Part shown: positions 1 through 9,068 of the stretch, in pieces
How positions within the stretch are numbered: position 1 is the stretch's first letter
Layout: the number at the start of each line of letters is the position of its first letter
Assembly: GCF_030686865.1 (NCBI RefSeq)
Contig: NZ_JAQYUS010000001.1
Coordinates: forward strand, 124,001 to 188,000
Length of the DNA: 64,000 bases
Source: Kaistella sp. SH40-3
GTDB lineage: Bacteria > Bacteroidota > Bacteroidia > Flavobacteriales > Weeksellaceae
Reading direction: 5' to 3'
Notes under the pieces: model-generated
Told to the model about the DNA's origin: nothing
The model's database searches: none
What the model saw: the letters and a program-made list of their open reading frames with translations, nothing else
Translations under genes and position numbers: made by a program

Positions 1-331
1 CAGAAAATGGAATTTGTTTTTCAGCGTAAAATTTTAAAGATTGAATATTTTCCAGAGGAGAAACTGTTACTTCACCAAGTTTTAATAAAAAGAGAAAGAA
101 ACTTCGCAAAGAGGAAATTTTTCGGTTGATGCTTCGTTTAGAAATTTTCAACGTACTTAATTCGGTCATAAAATTTCTAATAATTTTTTTATCAACTTTG
201 GTAAAGTCCTGATGTGATTCTGTTTTCAAAAGAAACGCAGCAAAATCAGACAAATCCTTGTGATAACTTGTTACTGTATGTGGCGAATAGCGCCGTTCTA
301 CTTCAATATATTCTAAAAATCTTTCTATCAT
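1..331 (-). CDS. xerC: Tyrosine recombinase XerC-like, N-terminal part (cut by window edge)
   Basis: Reading minus from the ATG at 329-331, about 110 residues are visible before the edge: MIERFLEYIEVERRYSPHTV, then a helical region with SINRKISSLRSFFLFL and SPLENIQSLK. This is the SAM-like core-binding domain of XerC/XerD recombinases, which resolve chromosome dimers at dif. The catalytic domain (R, K, HxxR, H, Y) lies outside the window, so XerC is preferred over another integrase only from the N-terminal pattern and the neighbouring bS21 gene. A terminator hairpin separates it from the upstream rpsU, so the two are probably separate units. Confidence 0.8.
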   Translation of the reverse strand, partial: MIERFLEYIEVERRYSPHTVTSYHKDLSDFAAFLLKTESHQDFTKVDKKIIRNFMTELSTLKISKRSINRKISSLRSFFLFLLKLGEVTVSPLENIQSLKFYAEKQIPFS

Positions 332-341
332 TATTAAAAAC

Positions 342-382
342 AAAAAATCACTTTTCAAATATAAGTATTTGAAAAGTGATTT
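342..382 (-). terminator. Rho-independent terminator after rpsU
   Basis: Long inverted repeat with arms at 345-361 and 366-382 and a short loop. On the minus strand it is followed by a T-rich run. It sits between the rpsU stop (410) and the xerC start (331). Confidence 0.75.
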
Positions 383-409
383 AAGTATAATCTCAAAGAA
401 AAGTTTTCT

Positions 410-607
410 TTAAGCTTGTTCTTCGATGCTTAAGTTTCTTTGTTTGTAAGCGGCTTTGGTATTCGCTGCTCTCTTCACAACAGAAGGCTTATTGAATTGT
501 TGACGACTTCTAAGAGCTCTGATAGTTCCTGTTTTGTCAAACTTTCTTTTGTATTTCTTTAATGCTCTGTCGATGGATTCACCATCTTTTACTGGGATTA
601 TTAACAT
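410..607 (-). CDS. rpsU: 30S ribosomal protein bS21
   Basis: A 65-residue basic protein with the bS21 pattern: MLIIPVKDGESIDRALKKYK followed by an Arg/Lys-rich helix (RALRSRQQFNKPS). bS21 is a small-subunit protein located near the 3' end of 16S rRNA. The length fits the Bacteroidota form. The ATG at 605-607 is preceded by a near-perfect flavobacterial promoter (631-660) and the gene is followed by a strong terminator, so it is probably monocistronic. Translation start is AT-rich with no Shine-Dalgarno sequence. Confidence 0.97.
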   Translation of the reverse strand: MLIIPVKDGESIDRALKKYKRKFDKTGTIRALRSRQQFNKPSVVKRAANTKAAYKQRNLSIEEQA

Positions 608-630
608 AATTTACATCTCATTTTGGATTG

Positions 631-660
631 CAAAAGTAAGATTTTTTTCTGAGTTGACAA
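631..660 (-). promoter_or_regulatory. Flavobacterial consensus promoter of rpsU
   Basis: On the minus strand: TTG (658-660), exactly 19 bp, then TACTTTTG (631-638). This matches the Bacteroidota sigma-A consensus TTG-N19-TAnnTTTG. The predicted transcript start is near 624, about 17 nt upstream of the rpsU ATG. Confidence 0.75.
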
Positions 661-697
661 ATTTTTTTCTTACTTTTAAACTTAATAAAGTAAAATA

Positions 698-3600
698 ATG
701 CAACCTGACTATAAAGTAATCAACGCTTCTGCCGGCTCCGGAAAGACTTACGCTCTGGTTCAGAATCTGTTAGCAATTTGTTTAAAGTATCCTGCGCAGT
801 CTGATAAAATTAGAAATATTCTCGCGCTGACTTTCACCAACAAAGCAGCCAATGAAATGAAACACCGAATCATCGATTGGTTAAAGAAATTTTCTTTGGA
901 AACTTATGAAACTAATACTGATCTCATCAATATTCAAATAAAATTAGAAGAAGAAGAAGGTTTCAATATTTCCTTAAGAGAATTGCACGAACGTTCTAAA
1001 CGAATGCTGGATTATGTTTTGCACCACTACTCTACTTTAAATATTGGTACGATTGATAAATTCAACTCTAAACTGGTGAGGAGTTTTGCACAGGAATTGG
1101 GTTTAGCGCAAAACTTTAATTTAGAAATTAATCCAGAACCTTTTCTGATTGAAGCCGTTGATAAAATGCTGGAAGATATTGGGGAAGAAAATAAAATCTC
1201 TGATGCCTTCATGGATTTTGTGAATTATACTTTGGATAATAATGACCGGATCGACCTCAATAAAACACTTTATAATTCAGCGAAAGAATATGTTCAGGAC
1301 AAACATTACTTCCGGTTAAATGAAAACAAAGAGTTTGATTGGGAAGTTTACGAAAACACCAAAAAGAATCTTCGAACAAACATTAAAGAATTAAGAGAAG
1401 AAGCGGTTAAGATTGCCGAAGAAGTAATGACTTTACTTCAGGAAAAGAGTTTAGAAGTCGGCGATTTTGCCGATGGGAAAAATGGAATTGCTGGATTTTT
1501 TGAAAAGTTTTTAGATAAAAAAATTCCGCTTCTTTATGAAACAATTGATCAGGAAGAAGGCAGAGAAGAGAAAATCAGAAAAGGCGCATCTTCAAAATCT
1601 AAACATCGGGAAGATGAAATTTTCGAAATCCTGGAATTTCTTTTGGAGAGACGTAAAAAACTGATTCACAATCATGTAGAAGCACAGAAAAAAGAAAAAA
1701 TTCTTCAGGCACTTTTACCTTTAAAAGTAAATAAAGATATTCAGGATAAACTGGCAGAAATCGAACAGGAAAATGATTTGGTTTTGCTGTCAAAATTCAA
1801 CATTATGATTCATGAGAATCTGCGCGAAGAGCCAACTGCTTTCATTTATGAAAAAATAGGCACGAAATTCACGCACTATTTTTTCGATGAATTTCAGGAT
1901 ACTTCTTTGCTGCAATGGCAAAATTTTCTTCCGTTAAGAGATCATGCAGTTTCTCAGGAAAACATGAGTTTTACTTTGGTCGGTGATCCTAAACAAAGCA
2001 TTTATCGTTTTCGTGGTGGAGATTCTCAGTTAATGCTGGATATCATTAATCACAATGAAATTACACCCGTTTTTGCGAAAGTAGAAAACTTAGAAAACAA
2101 TTATCGGAGCGCGAAAAATATTGTTGATTTCAATAATCAGTTGTATCAATTCATGTCGCAGTTTACAGAAAATGAACATCAGAAAATTTTTGGCGATGGT
2201 TCTCATCAGGCTGCAAAATCAAAAAAGGAAGGTCGAGTGCGAATCAACCTCATCGAAAATTCGACCAGAAAATCGCTTTATTACGACAGTGTTTCTGAGA
2301 AAATGCGAGATGATATTGAAAGTTGTCTGGCGAATGGTTATCGGTTTTCAGACATTACGATTCTGTGCCGGGGAAATTTCGATATTTTTAATTTCTCTCA
2401 ATTATTAGGAAACTTAAAAGTCAACTATAACGGCGAAGAAGTTTATATTAAAACCATTTCTGAATCAGGTTTAACTTTGAATCTATCATTAACTTTACTA
2501 GCATTAACGGAGTTTTTGAAGTGGGAAGAAAACCCTAAAAACTTTCAGTTTGTAGTCAAGATGCTTTATTATTTAAAGGTTTTAGGTCGAATTGAAATAC
2601 AAGATTTCAGCAAAGAGATTCTTGGAATTTTGGCTTTGAAAAACAAATCCGAAATGGAAGTTTTAATTGAAGAAAAATATGGACTTCAACTGCAGTCAAA
2701 AGATTTATTGCAACTGAATCTTTATAACTTCATCGAACATTTTCTGCATGAATTTTCGGTAAAAGATAAGGAGACCGATTTCCTCTTTAATTATCTGGAA
2801 ATGCTTTATGCGTATTCTCAAAATGCGAGTTCAACGCTAAAAGAATTTATTAAATATTGGGAGGAGGAAGCGAATAGTACAACGATTCAAGCCTCTGAAA
2901 ATGTAGATGCCGTACAAATAATGACGATTCACAAATCAAAAGGTCTGGAATTTCCGGTTGTTCTTTTGCCGATGCAAAATAAGGGTTCTTCTAAAAAAGG
3001 CAGTTATTGGTTTGGAACGAGCGACGAGGAAAAACTGAATTCTGTGAACGTGAAATTCTTTGACAGTGAACTTCAGATTTATGATGATGAAATTGCGGAT
3101 TTTAATAATGAACATTCCTACCAAGAAAAAATTGATAATTTCTGTATTCAATATGTGGCGACGACGCGTGCAGCAGAAGAACTTTTCTTCTATATTGAAC
3201 AACCAAATAAATCGGCCAATCACTTAGAAATCTATGACTTTATAGCATCTAAAATCCCAAGAGATGAAGCAGGAGAAACCATTACATCATTTGATTTATA
3301 TCAAGTTTCTGCAGAGAATTTAAAAAAGGAAAGCGAGGAAAAAAGCACAGCATTTACTTCGAAAGCAATCCATCTTCACACCGAAAAAGAAAAATACAAG
3401 GACGCGATTAAAATCGCAACACCGACTAAAAGTTATCAAAATAGGGTCGAAAAAGTACGAATAGGAATTTTCACGCACGAGATTTTAGCGCGAATTAACA
3501 CCGCAAAAGATGTAGAAAAAGTGTTGGAAAGTTATCTTTTGGAAGGAACCATTACGGAAGAAGAAAAACTTGAAATCAGTGATCGGATTTTCAAGATCAT

Positions 3601-3856
3601 TCATAATGAAAGTTATTCGAAGTATTTTAAAGAAAACCAAACCGTGATCAATGAAAAAGATATTATGATTTCGGAAAACGGAACCTCATCAATTTATCGT
3701 CCGGATCGTTTGATAGAAACTGAAAATGGAATTATCATTATTGATTTTAAAACAGGTGATGTACAGGAAAAACATCAATTGCAGTTAGATGAATACCAAA
3801 CGGTTTTAGAAAAACTGGGCAAAAAAGTGATTGAGTCTCAAATTGTTTATGTCTAA
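698..3856 (+). CDS. UvrD/RecB-type helicase with C-terminal PD-(D/E)XK nuclease (AddA-like)
   Basis: A 1052-residue superfamily 1A helicase. Motifs in order: Walker A ASAGSGKT (residues 10-17), motif Ia LALTFTNKAANEM, Walker B FFDEFQDTS, motif III VGDPKQSIYRFRGGD, motif IV NNYRS, motif V MTIHKSKGLEFPVVLL and motif VI YVATTRAAEELF. The last ~150 residues form a RecB-family nuclease: RPDRL, IDFKTG and HQLQLDEY supply the acidic/Lys/Gln residues of the PD-(D/E)XK site. This architecture is that of AddA, which with AddB processes double-strand ends for RecA loading. No addB-like gene is adjacent. It is followed by a bidirectional terminator. Confidence 0.9.
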   Translation: MQPDYKVINASAGSGKTYALVQNLLAICLKYPAQSDKIRNILALTFTNKAANEMKHRIIDWLKKFSLETYETNTDLINIQIKLEEEEGFNISLRELHERSKRMLDYVLHHYSTLNIGTIDKFNSKLVRSFAQELGLAQNFNLEINPEPFLIEAVDKMLEDIGEENKISDAFMDFVNYTLDNNDRIDLNKTLYNSAKEYVQDKHYFRLNENKEFDWEVYENTKKNLRTNIKELREEAVKIAEEVMTLLQEKSLEVGDFADGKNGIAGFFEKFLDKKIPLLYETIDQEEGREEKIRKGASSKSKHREDEIFEILEFLLERRKKLIHNHVEAQKKEKILQALLPLKVNKDIQDKLAEIEQENDLVLLSKFNIMIHENLREEPTAFIYEKIGTKFTHYFFDEFQDTSLLQWQNFLPLRDHAVSQENMSFTLVGDPKQSIYRFRGGDSQLMLDIINHNEITPVFAKVENLENNYRSAKNIVDFNNQLYQFMSQFTENEHQKIFGDGSHQAAKSKKEGRVRINLIENSTRKSLYYDSVSEKMRDDIESCLANGYRFSDITILCRGNFDIFNFSQLLGNLKVNYNGEEVYIKTISESGLTLNLSLTLLALTEFLKWEENPKNFQFVVKMLYYLKVLGRIEIQDFSKEILGILALKNKSEMEVLIEEKYGLQLQSKDLLQLNLYNFIEHFLHEFSVKDKETDFLFNYLEMLYAYSQNASSTLKEFIKYWEEEANSTTIQASENVDAVQIMTIHKSKGLEFPVVLLPMQNKGSSKKGSYWFGTSDEEKLNSVNVKFFDSELQIYDDEIADFNNEHSYQEKIDNFCIQYVATTRAAEELFFYIEQPNKSANHLEIYDFIASKIPRDEAGETITSFDLYQVSAENLKKESEEKSTAFTSKAIHLHTEKEKYKDAIKIATPTKSYQNRVEKVRIGIFTHEILARINTAKDVEKVLESYLLEGTITEEEKLEISDRIFKIIHNESYSKYFKENQTVINEKDIMISENGTSSIYRPDRLIETENGIIIIDFKTGDVQEKHQLQLDEYQTVLEKLGKKVIESQIVYV

Positions 3857-3858
3857 AA

Positions 3859-3888
3859 AAAACCTGTCTCCAACGAGACAGGCTTTTT
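3859..3888. terminator. Bidirectional terminator between addA-like gene and the transglutaminase-like gene
   Basis: Perfect 8-bp stem CCTGTCTC (3863-3870) / GAGACAGG (3875-3882), loop CAAC, with a T-run on the right and an A-run on the left. It can serve both convergent genes. Confidence 0.85.
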
Positions 3889-3909
3889 AATTTCAAAATA
3901 TAAATTATA

Positions 3910-5844
3910 TTATTTCTTCTTAACGGCGGTTACAACTTGTGCTTCCATTTTGGTAACATTATCGAAAATCTGCTTAAATGCAGGGAAATATTCTTTCGGG
4001 AAATTGGAGTCATCAATTGAAACAGTAGTTTCTACCGTTAATGCATTTCCATTTTGAGTGACGACATAAGTGTATGCAATTGAATTATCTTCGGTCCGGA
4101 ATTTTTTAGATTTCGGCAAATTTTCAAACTGATAATTATCTGGAAGAGTAATGGTTACTTTCTTCACACGTTCATGAGGAGAGTAGAATTCAATCGGCGC
4201 TCTTCTTTCTTCTTTCTGATCGAAATTGTGATTTTTAGAATATAAAAACAGCAAAGGATTGAAAACTAATTTGTTCGCAATATTATCGACAAAAGTATCT
4301 GAAGTAAAGTCAAAACTCGTTTCAAAATCGTTATTTTCTTGCAAACCGTGTTTCATGTTCGAGTACGGAAATCTATACTCATCCTGATAACCTTTTGCAA
4401 ATTTTTTCTCATCATCCGAATAACTTTCGTTGGCAGCCATTGCAAATAGTTTTGTATCCCGATCCGCAAAACGACCTTCAAAAGTTCCTTCGGGAGTTAG
4501 TTTTGCATCAATAGAAAGCATTACTTTACTCACCTCTGGAAAAACAACATTCAGTTGTTTTGCTTCATCTTTCGTCATCATAATTCCGTACTGATTCAAG
4601 GCTCGTGGAGAAATCATATTGATTTCGGTTAATTTTGAAGTTCCATCCAAAAGATAAAGTTTGTCATTATCTACAAAAGAGGCCAGTACAAAATTAAGTT
4701 GTGCAATGGAAGGATTATACGCGAGCAAAATACCCCTTTTCACTGTTGACAGAACAACTGGATCGGCATTTAAATCAGCGCTTCTTAAAAGCATGGTTAA
4801 GAGTAAATTAATTTCTGCTGTATTACCGATTTTGGTCGTCAACAGATTTTTGATTCCTTTGTCGGTAAATGCTTCGTCTTCTTTATTCCAAGTGTAATTT
4901 TTCTGAACGAATTTTAGAATCGCATTGGCTTTTTCCATTTTCGTTGGCAAATTGTAAATTTCTGCAGGAAGTAGGTTTTTAACCAAATGATCTTTTTTCA
5001 ATTGTAGACCAAAATCATCATGGTCGTATAATCTTTTTCGAATATCGTTCCAGGAAAGGGTGTAAGATTTAAAAACATTATTGAACATTGTTGAATTCAA
5101 TTCTGCTTTAATTCCTGTTTTATAATTGTTATTATTTAAAACATGTTTTTCATCTTTGAAGGCAGGAATGTTTTCATAACCAAATCGGTAAGTATTGTAT
5201 TCGCCGCCGTATAATTGCTTTTCGCCAGTGTCACGACGAATGGGTGATAAACTTCCTTTGTAATTAATGGAATACCCAAGTGGCTTAGGAGCATCAAAAA
5301 TATATTCTACATATTTTACAGGGATTTCTTCTTCAATCAAAATTCGTGGTGTAGAAGACAAAAACGGACTGAACAATTTATACGAATACTCTACCACAGA
5401 ACCATCTTTCACATTCGCAAAAGCAAATTTATTAATGGTAAAGTTCGTATCTTCTTTTGATTTAAACTTTTCGTCTCCTTTAATTTTAGTCGCGACTTTT
5501 TTACCATCTTCCCAATTATAAGTGACGGCTTTCAGATTACTCAGTGTTTCACGATCGCCTTGATTGTTATCGTAAATAGAAATTTCGTGATCCAGATAAT
5601 CTCCTGCATTATCTTTATTGTAAATCTTTACACGCTTGGTGATTTCCTGGGTTAGGTAACCGTTGTAATCAATCATAAAATGCACAGAACGGTATAAAAC
5701 TTCTGCAGGTGCATCGGCTTCTATTTTTGATTGTGTACTTTTCAAATCCTCATCAGAAAGTTTTGGATCATTCAAGAACTTATGCTGGGAATAAAGGAAA
5801 CTTACTAAAAAGCATCCGATAAAAAGAGTAAATTTTTTCATCAT
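3910..5844 (-). CDS. Exported DUF3857/transglutaminase-like protein lacking catalytic Cys and His
   Basis: A 644-residue protein with a signal peptide (MMKKFTLFIGCFLVSFLYSQ), an N-terminal beta-rich DUF3857 region (about 50-230) and a transglutaminase-like region (about 290-410). Where family members have the nucleophile motif GDC, this protein has G340-N-T342. The expected NH before the second strand is N384-F385, and only the Asp of LLDGTSK (D400) remains. It is therefore predicted to be a non-catalytic fold. Its ATG overlaps the stop of the upstream paralogue by 4 bp (ATGA), so the two are translationally coupled. A structural or regulatory partner role is possible, but no substrate can be inferred. 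Confidence 0.85.
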   Translation of the reverse strand: MMKKFTLFIGCFLVSFLYSQHKFLNDPKLSDEDLKSTQSKIEADAPAEVLYRSVHFMIDYNGYLTQEITKRVKIYNKDNAGDYLDHEISIYDNNQGDRETLSNLKAVTYNWEDGKKVATKIKGDEKFKSKEDTNFTINKFAFANVKDGSVVEYSYKLFSPFLSSTPRILIEEEIPVKYVEYIFDAPKPLGYSINYKGSLSPIRRDTGEKQLYGGEYNTYRFGYENIPAFKDEKHVLNNNNYKTGIKAELNSTMFNNVFKSYTLSWNDIRKRLYDHDDFGLQLKKDHLVKNLLPAEIYNLPTKMEKANAILKFVQKNYTWNKEDEAFTDKGIKNLLTTKIGNTAEINLLLTMLLRSADLNADPVVLSTVKRGILLAYNPSIAQLNFVLASFVDNDKLYLLDGTSKLTEINMISPRALNQYGIMMTKDEAKQLNVVFPEVSKVMLSIDAKLTPEGTFEGRFADRDTKLFAMAANESYSDDEKKFAKGYQDEYRFPYSNMKHGLQENNDFETSFDFTSDTFVDNIANKLVFNPLLFLYSKNHNFDQKEERRAPIEFYSPHERVKKVTITLPDNYQFENLPKSKKFRTEDNSIAYTYVVTQNGNALTVETTVSIDDSNFPKEYFPAFKQIFDNVTKMEAQVVTAVKKK

Positions 5845-7727
5845 ATTTTCGTGATTAATATTTTTGTGTTGTCTTTGGTTGCTGTTTTTTTTCTAAAATC
5901 CACATAATCCTTAAATTTCTCTTTCGGATAAAGGCCTTTTTTAATGGTTAAAACTCTATTGACTACTAATTTTTCACCTTTCATTTTATATAGAATAGAG
6001 TAAGACCCAAATTCTGTAGAGAATTCTGCAGCATCAGGCAAATCAGAAAATCGATATCCAATCGGTGCGTTGAATTCTATTTCATAATCATCCTGAAAAG
6101 GGAAAGCCGTTTCGAAAGGAAGTTTTCTTTCTGCATTTGAAGAAAAAGTAGTTGTCTGATAAAAAGGCATCACAGGGAAAAACAAATCGTTACCCAGTTT
6201 TTTAGAAAAATTTTTCACCTTTAAATTAAGATCATAACTAATTTTCACGTCATCTCGATTGTTCAAAAGATTATCAACGGTAATCTTATCGATTTGTAAA
6301 TTATAATGTCTGTTTTTAAGTGCTTCTTGAATTTCATCATTTTTCAAAGTAAACAGACTAAGGTTCGTATCGTATTGTCCGCCTGTGAAAATAAAATTGG
6401 CGTTTGAAGTAATACCGCCATCTTCTTCCAGTTGAACTTTGGCAACCAATAATTCTTTGCTCTGCTCTGGTTTGTACGTTGGAGTGTCGATGATTTTAAT
6501 TCCGTTTTCATTCACCGCTAAAACATTTCTGTTGTGCGAAGAATAAGAAAGATGATTAAAAGCGATTCGCTGGGAAGTGTTTTCTAACCAGATCGGATCT
6601 TTTTCTGTAGGAACCATTAAAATAGCATGATTCCCCGATAATTTAGGAAAATTCTTATCAAAAGTAATGACAGAATCATCACTATAAATTACTGCAAAAT
6701 AAGACGGAATCCCTGCCGCTTGCAATAATGTCCGCATATAATTGGTGAGGGCTTTACAATCTCCGTATCCTTTTTTACTCACTTCAGAAGCTGGCATTGG
6801 TTGCCAACCGCCGATTCCCATTGCAATTAAAACATACCGCGTTTTATTCTGCATGTATTGGTAAAGCGTTTTTACTTTATCAGAAGTAGTTCCCGTTAAA
6901 TTTAAAGCAGCAACTTCTGCGGAAATTTCTGGACTAATTTTCGAAACAGGATCAATGAGGTCATTATAATACCATTTCCCAAAACTATTCCAGTCGGTAA
7001 GATCGCCCTGTCTGCCAGCAAGCGTAAATTTCTCTGGAGAAAACTCTACATCTGGAATTAAATAATCTAAACTGGGCGATAAATCTTCATGGGTGATTGC
7101 AGGAATATTTTGATAAGAATATTTCCACACATTTCCATCTTTCGATTCCGAAACTTTAGCCAAAGGTTTATCATTGATTTTGGTTCGGATATTAATTCCG
7201 GAATTATTGGTTATTGTGAAATTACTTTTCTCTAATGCAATATTATACGCATTAAAAGGCGAAAACCGACTTAGATAAATGGTGTTCGATGTACTAGTTT
7301 CGTAGGACGTCTTCAGTGTAAAAGGATATTTTGTCGAAATCGTTCTTAGGACTAAAATCCGATCATCAACATATAAAGCCGCACTTGGTGTATTGGTATA
7401 ATCCGAAAAATCTTTCTTTGCAAAGGTTTTAATTACTTTCCCCGCACCATCTAGCATTTCAACTTTAATGTTACTTACTTTGGTTGTAGGATTATAGGGA
7501 ATCAACACGGTTGAGTACCGATCTCCCGCAGCACTCATAATCGTAACGACATGGGTTTCTTTCACCGTCATATCATTCACTGATTTCAAAATATAATCTT
7601 CAGAATGTTCTCTAATAATTGCATTCGCATTCAGAAGAAGGTTTTCTGGTATTGAGTCGACAGCATAATCCTGCGCAAAACTCCACAATGATAAAACGGT
7701 GAAACACAACTGGTAGATTTCCGTCAT
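5841..7727 (-). CDS. Exported DUF3857/transglutaminase-like protein with intact Cys-His
   Basis: A 628-residue paralogue of the downstream gene. The N-terminus (MTEIYQLCFTVLSLWSFAQ) looks like a signal peptide although it lacks the usual Lys. A DUF3857 region is followed by a transglutaminase core: YGDCKALTNYMRTLLQ with C324 and SGNHAIL with H367. The third position is Glu (E382 in WLENTS) rather than the usual Asp. The C-terminal beta-rich domain (about 410-628) is typical of the family. The ATG at 7725-7727 is the first in-frame start after a TAG. It lies 21 bp after the ferritin stop and overlaps the next gene by 4 bp, indicating a three-gene operon. Confidence 0.88.
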   Translation of the reverse strand: MTEIYQLCFTVLSLWSFAQDYAVDSIPENLLLNANAIIREHSEDYILKSVNDMTVKETHVVTIMSAAGDRYSTVLIPYNPTTKVSNIKVEMLDGAGKVIKTFAKKDFSDYTNTPSAALYVDDRILVLRTISTKYPFTLKTSYETSTSNTIYLSRFSPFNAYNIALEKSNFTITNNSGINIRTKINDKPLAKVSESKDGNVWKYSYQNIPAITHEDLSPSLDYLIPDVEFSPEKFTLAGRQGDLTDWNSFGKWYYNDLIDPVSKISPEISAEVAALNLTGTTSDKVKTLYQYMQNKTRYVLIAMGIGGWQPMPASEVSKKGYGDCKALTNYMRTLLQAAGIPSYFAVIYSDDSVITFDKNFPKLSGNHAILMVPTEKDPIWLENTSQRIAFNHLSYSSHNRNVLAVNENGIKIIDTPTYKPEQSKELLVAKVQLEEDGGITSNANFIFTGGQYDTNLSLFTLKNDEIQEALKNRHYNLQIDKITVDNLLNNRDDVKISYDLNLKVKNFSKKLGNDLFFPVMPFYQTTTFSSNAERKLPFETAFPFQDDYEIEFNAPIGYRFSDLPDAAEFSTEFGSYSILYKMKGEKLVVNRVLTIKKGLYPKEKFKDYVDFRKKTATKDNTKILITKI

Positions 7728-7748
7728 CCGTATATTTTTACAAAATGA

Positions 7749-8258
7749 CTAATTCGCCGCTAGCGGAACTAAAACCCGCTGTGCCAATTCCTGATCAAAA
7801 AGATATAATGCAGAAGGATTTTCGCAAACCATTTTGATCTTGGTTACCAATTGAGAAGCGTTGGCTTCTTCTTCTACCTGTTCTGTTACAAACCACTGAA
7901 GGAAAGATACGGTAGCAAAATCACCTTCGTCATTTGCATTTTTTAAAATATTAAAAATACTTCGTGTCACTAATTTTTCGTGTGCTAAAGCTTTGACAAA
8001 AATATCGGTTGCGTTTTCAAATTCATGAGGTGGCTGCTCGATGGCGCCCATTCTGATTTCTGCACCAACATCGTTCATGTAATCAAACATCTTGTCGGCG
8101 TGCATTAATTCTTCTTTACTTTGAATGCGGAAATAATTAGCAATTCCGTCTAAATCTCTGGCAGAAAACCAGGCAGACATTGATAAATAATATTGAGCTG
8201 CGAATTGCTCGTTGGTAATTTGTTCATTAAGCAAATCTGCTATTTTTGTACTGATCAT
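7749..8258 (-). CDS. ftnA: Non-haem bacterial ferritin
   Basis: A 169-residue ferritin that oxidises Fe(II) and stores iron inside a 24-subunit shell. All ferroxidase ligands occur at the positions numbered as in E. coli FtnA: E17, E50, H53, E94, Q127 and E130. The length is normal. It is the first gene of a probable operon with the two transglutaminase-like genes downstream (21-bp gap). A TATATTTG element lies 19 bp upstream of the start codon. The operon link between an iron-storage protein and exported transglutaminase-like proteins has no obvious functional explanation. Confidence 0.95.
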   Translation of the reverse strand: MISTKIADLLNEQITNEQFAAQYYLSMSAWFSARDLDGIANYFRIQSKEELMHADKMFDYMNDVGAEIRMGAIEQPPHEFENATDIFVKALAHEKLVTRSIFNILKNANDEGDFATVSFLQWFVTEQVEEEANASQLVTKIKMVCENPSALYLFDQELAQRVLVPLAAN

Positions 8259-8276
8259 TTTTTATAACTATTTACA

Positions 8277-8284
8277 CAAATATA
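8277..8284 (-). promoter_or_regulatory. Putative -7 promoter element of the ferritin operon
   Basis: TATATTTG on the minus strand matches TAnnTTTG and is close to the ferritin ATG. The -33 region is only T-rich and has no clean TTG, so confidence is moderate. Confidence 0.4.
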
Positions 8285-8300
8285 GCTAAAAAGTAAGCAT

Positions 8301-8326
8301 AAAAAAAAGCGGAACATTTGTTCCGC
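8301..8326 (-). terminator. Terminator after the Spy-like gene
   Basis: Perfect stem GCGGAAC (8309-8315) / GTTCCGC (8320-8326) with a 4-nt loop, followed on the minus strand by eight T. Confidence 0.85.
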
Positions 8327-8357
8327 CTAACATTAAAAAAATAAAATTATGAACTGC

Positions 8358-8768
8358 TTATTTTGCATTTTGCATTCGGTCCATTTTTTTGCTTTTCATC
8401 ATTTGTCCTCTTTTTTGCATTTTGCCTTTTTTTGAAGTTTCCCACTTCTGGTATTGTTCTGGAGTTAAGATTTGCTTCATTTCCGCATTGTTTTGATCAC
8501 GTTTCGCTTTCATTTGCTCCATTTTGGCTTTTCTTTCTGCCTGCATTTGGGGTGCATTTTTCTTTCTTTCTGCCATTCTGCGATCTTGCAATGCTTTTAT
8601 TTTTGTAACTTGAGCATCAGAAAGATTTAATTCTGCTTGCATCTGTTTCATATGATCTGCTCTTTTCTGCTCCATTTGTGCTGGATCCATTTTTTGCATT
8701 TTCTGATTTTGAGCCATTGCAAATGTTCCGACTGCTAGTAAAGCTACACTTAAAACTAATTTTCTCAT
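8358..8768 (-). CDS. Small periplasmic Spy/CpxP-like protein (LTxxQ type)
   Basis: A 136-residue protein with a signal peptide ending near FAMAQ, then an almost entirely helical Met/Lys/Gln-rich body. It has one LTPEQYQKW motif (the LTxxQ motif of the CpxP/Spy family), and LNLSDAQVTKIKAL resembles the paired motif. Proteins of this type in Bacteroidota are annotated DUF4890-like and may act as periplasmic chaperones. Met-rich stretches (MQKMDPAQMEQ, QMMKSKKMDRMQ) could also bind copper(I), but no classical metal site is visible. It is a single gene with its own terminator. Confidence 0.7.
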   Translation of the reverse strand: MRKLVLSVALLAVGTFAMAQNQKMQKMDPAQMEQKRADHMKQMQAELNLSDAQVTKIKALQDRRMAERKKNAPQMQAERKAKMEQMKAKRDQNNAEMKQILTPEQYQKWETSKKGKMQKRGQMMKSKKMDRMQNAK

Positions 8769-9010
8769 TGTATAAATTTTTGTATTATTATTTATTTTAT
8801 ATTGGTTTGATACTTCTATTAACTAATAGTTAAACAGGATAATCATAAACATTTGTTAAAATAAAAACCTTAATAAATTCCCTGTATCAAATGTTTTCTG
8901 ATGGTTTGATGTACAAAATCACATTTGGTTAAAACCCCAAAATATAAAGTTTTGTTAAAAGGAATTTTAATGTCAGAAAATAATTCAAAAACAAACTCCT
9001 TGTTGGGATA
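8769..9010. other. Intergenic region, no gene seen
   Basis: AT-rich spacer between two minus-strand genes, presumably holding the promoter of the Spy-like gene. I find no clear TTG-N19-TAnnTTTG match, no RNA gene and no repeats here. The terminator of the next gene begins at 9011. Confidence 0.5.
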
Positions 9011-9043
9011 AAAAAAGAGCAGCCTTTAAAAAAGACTGCTCTC
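9011..9043 (-). terminator. Terminator after the Tyr/Asn-rich protein gene
   Basis: Stem AGAGCAG (9017-9023) / CTGCTCT (9037-9043), extended inside by CTTT/AAAG pairing, then seven T on the minus strand. Confidence 0.85.
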
Positions 9044-9068
9044 GCATTATTAACATTAAAATCTAAAA

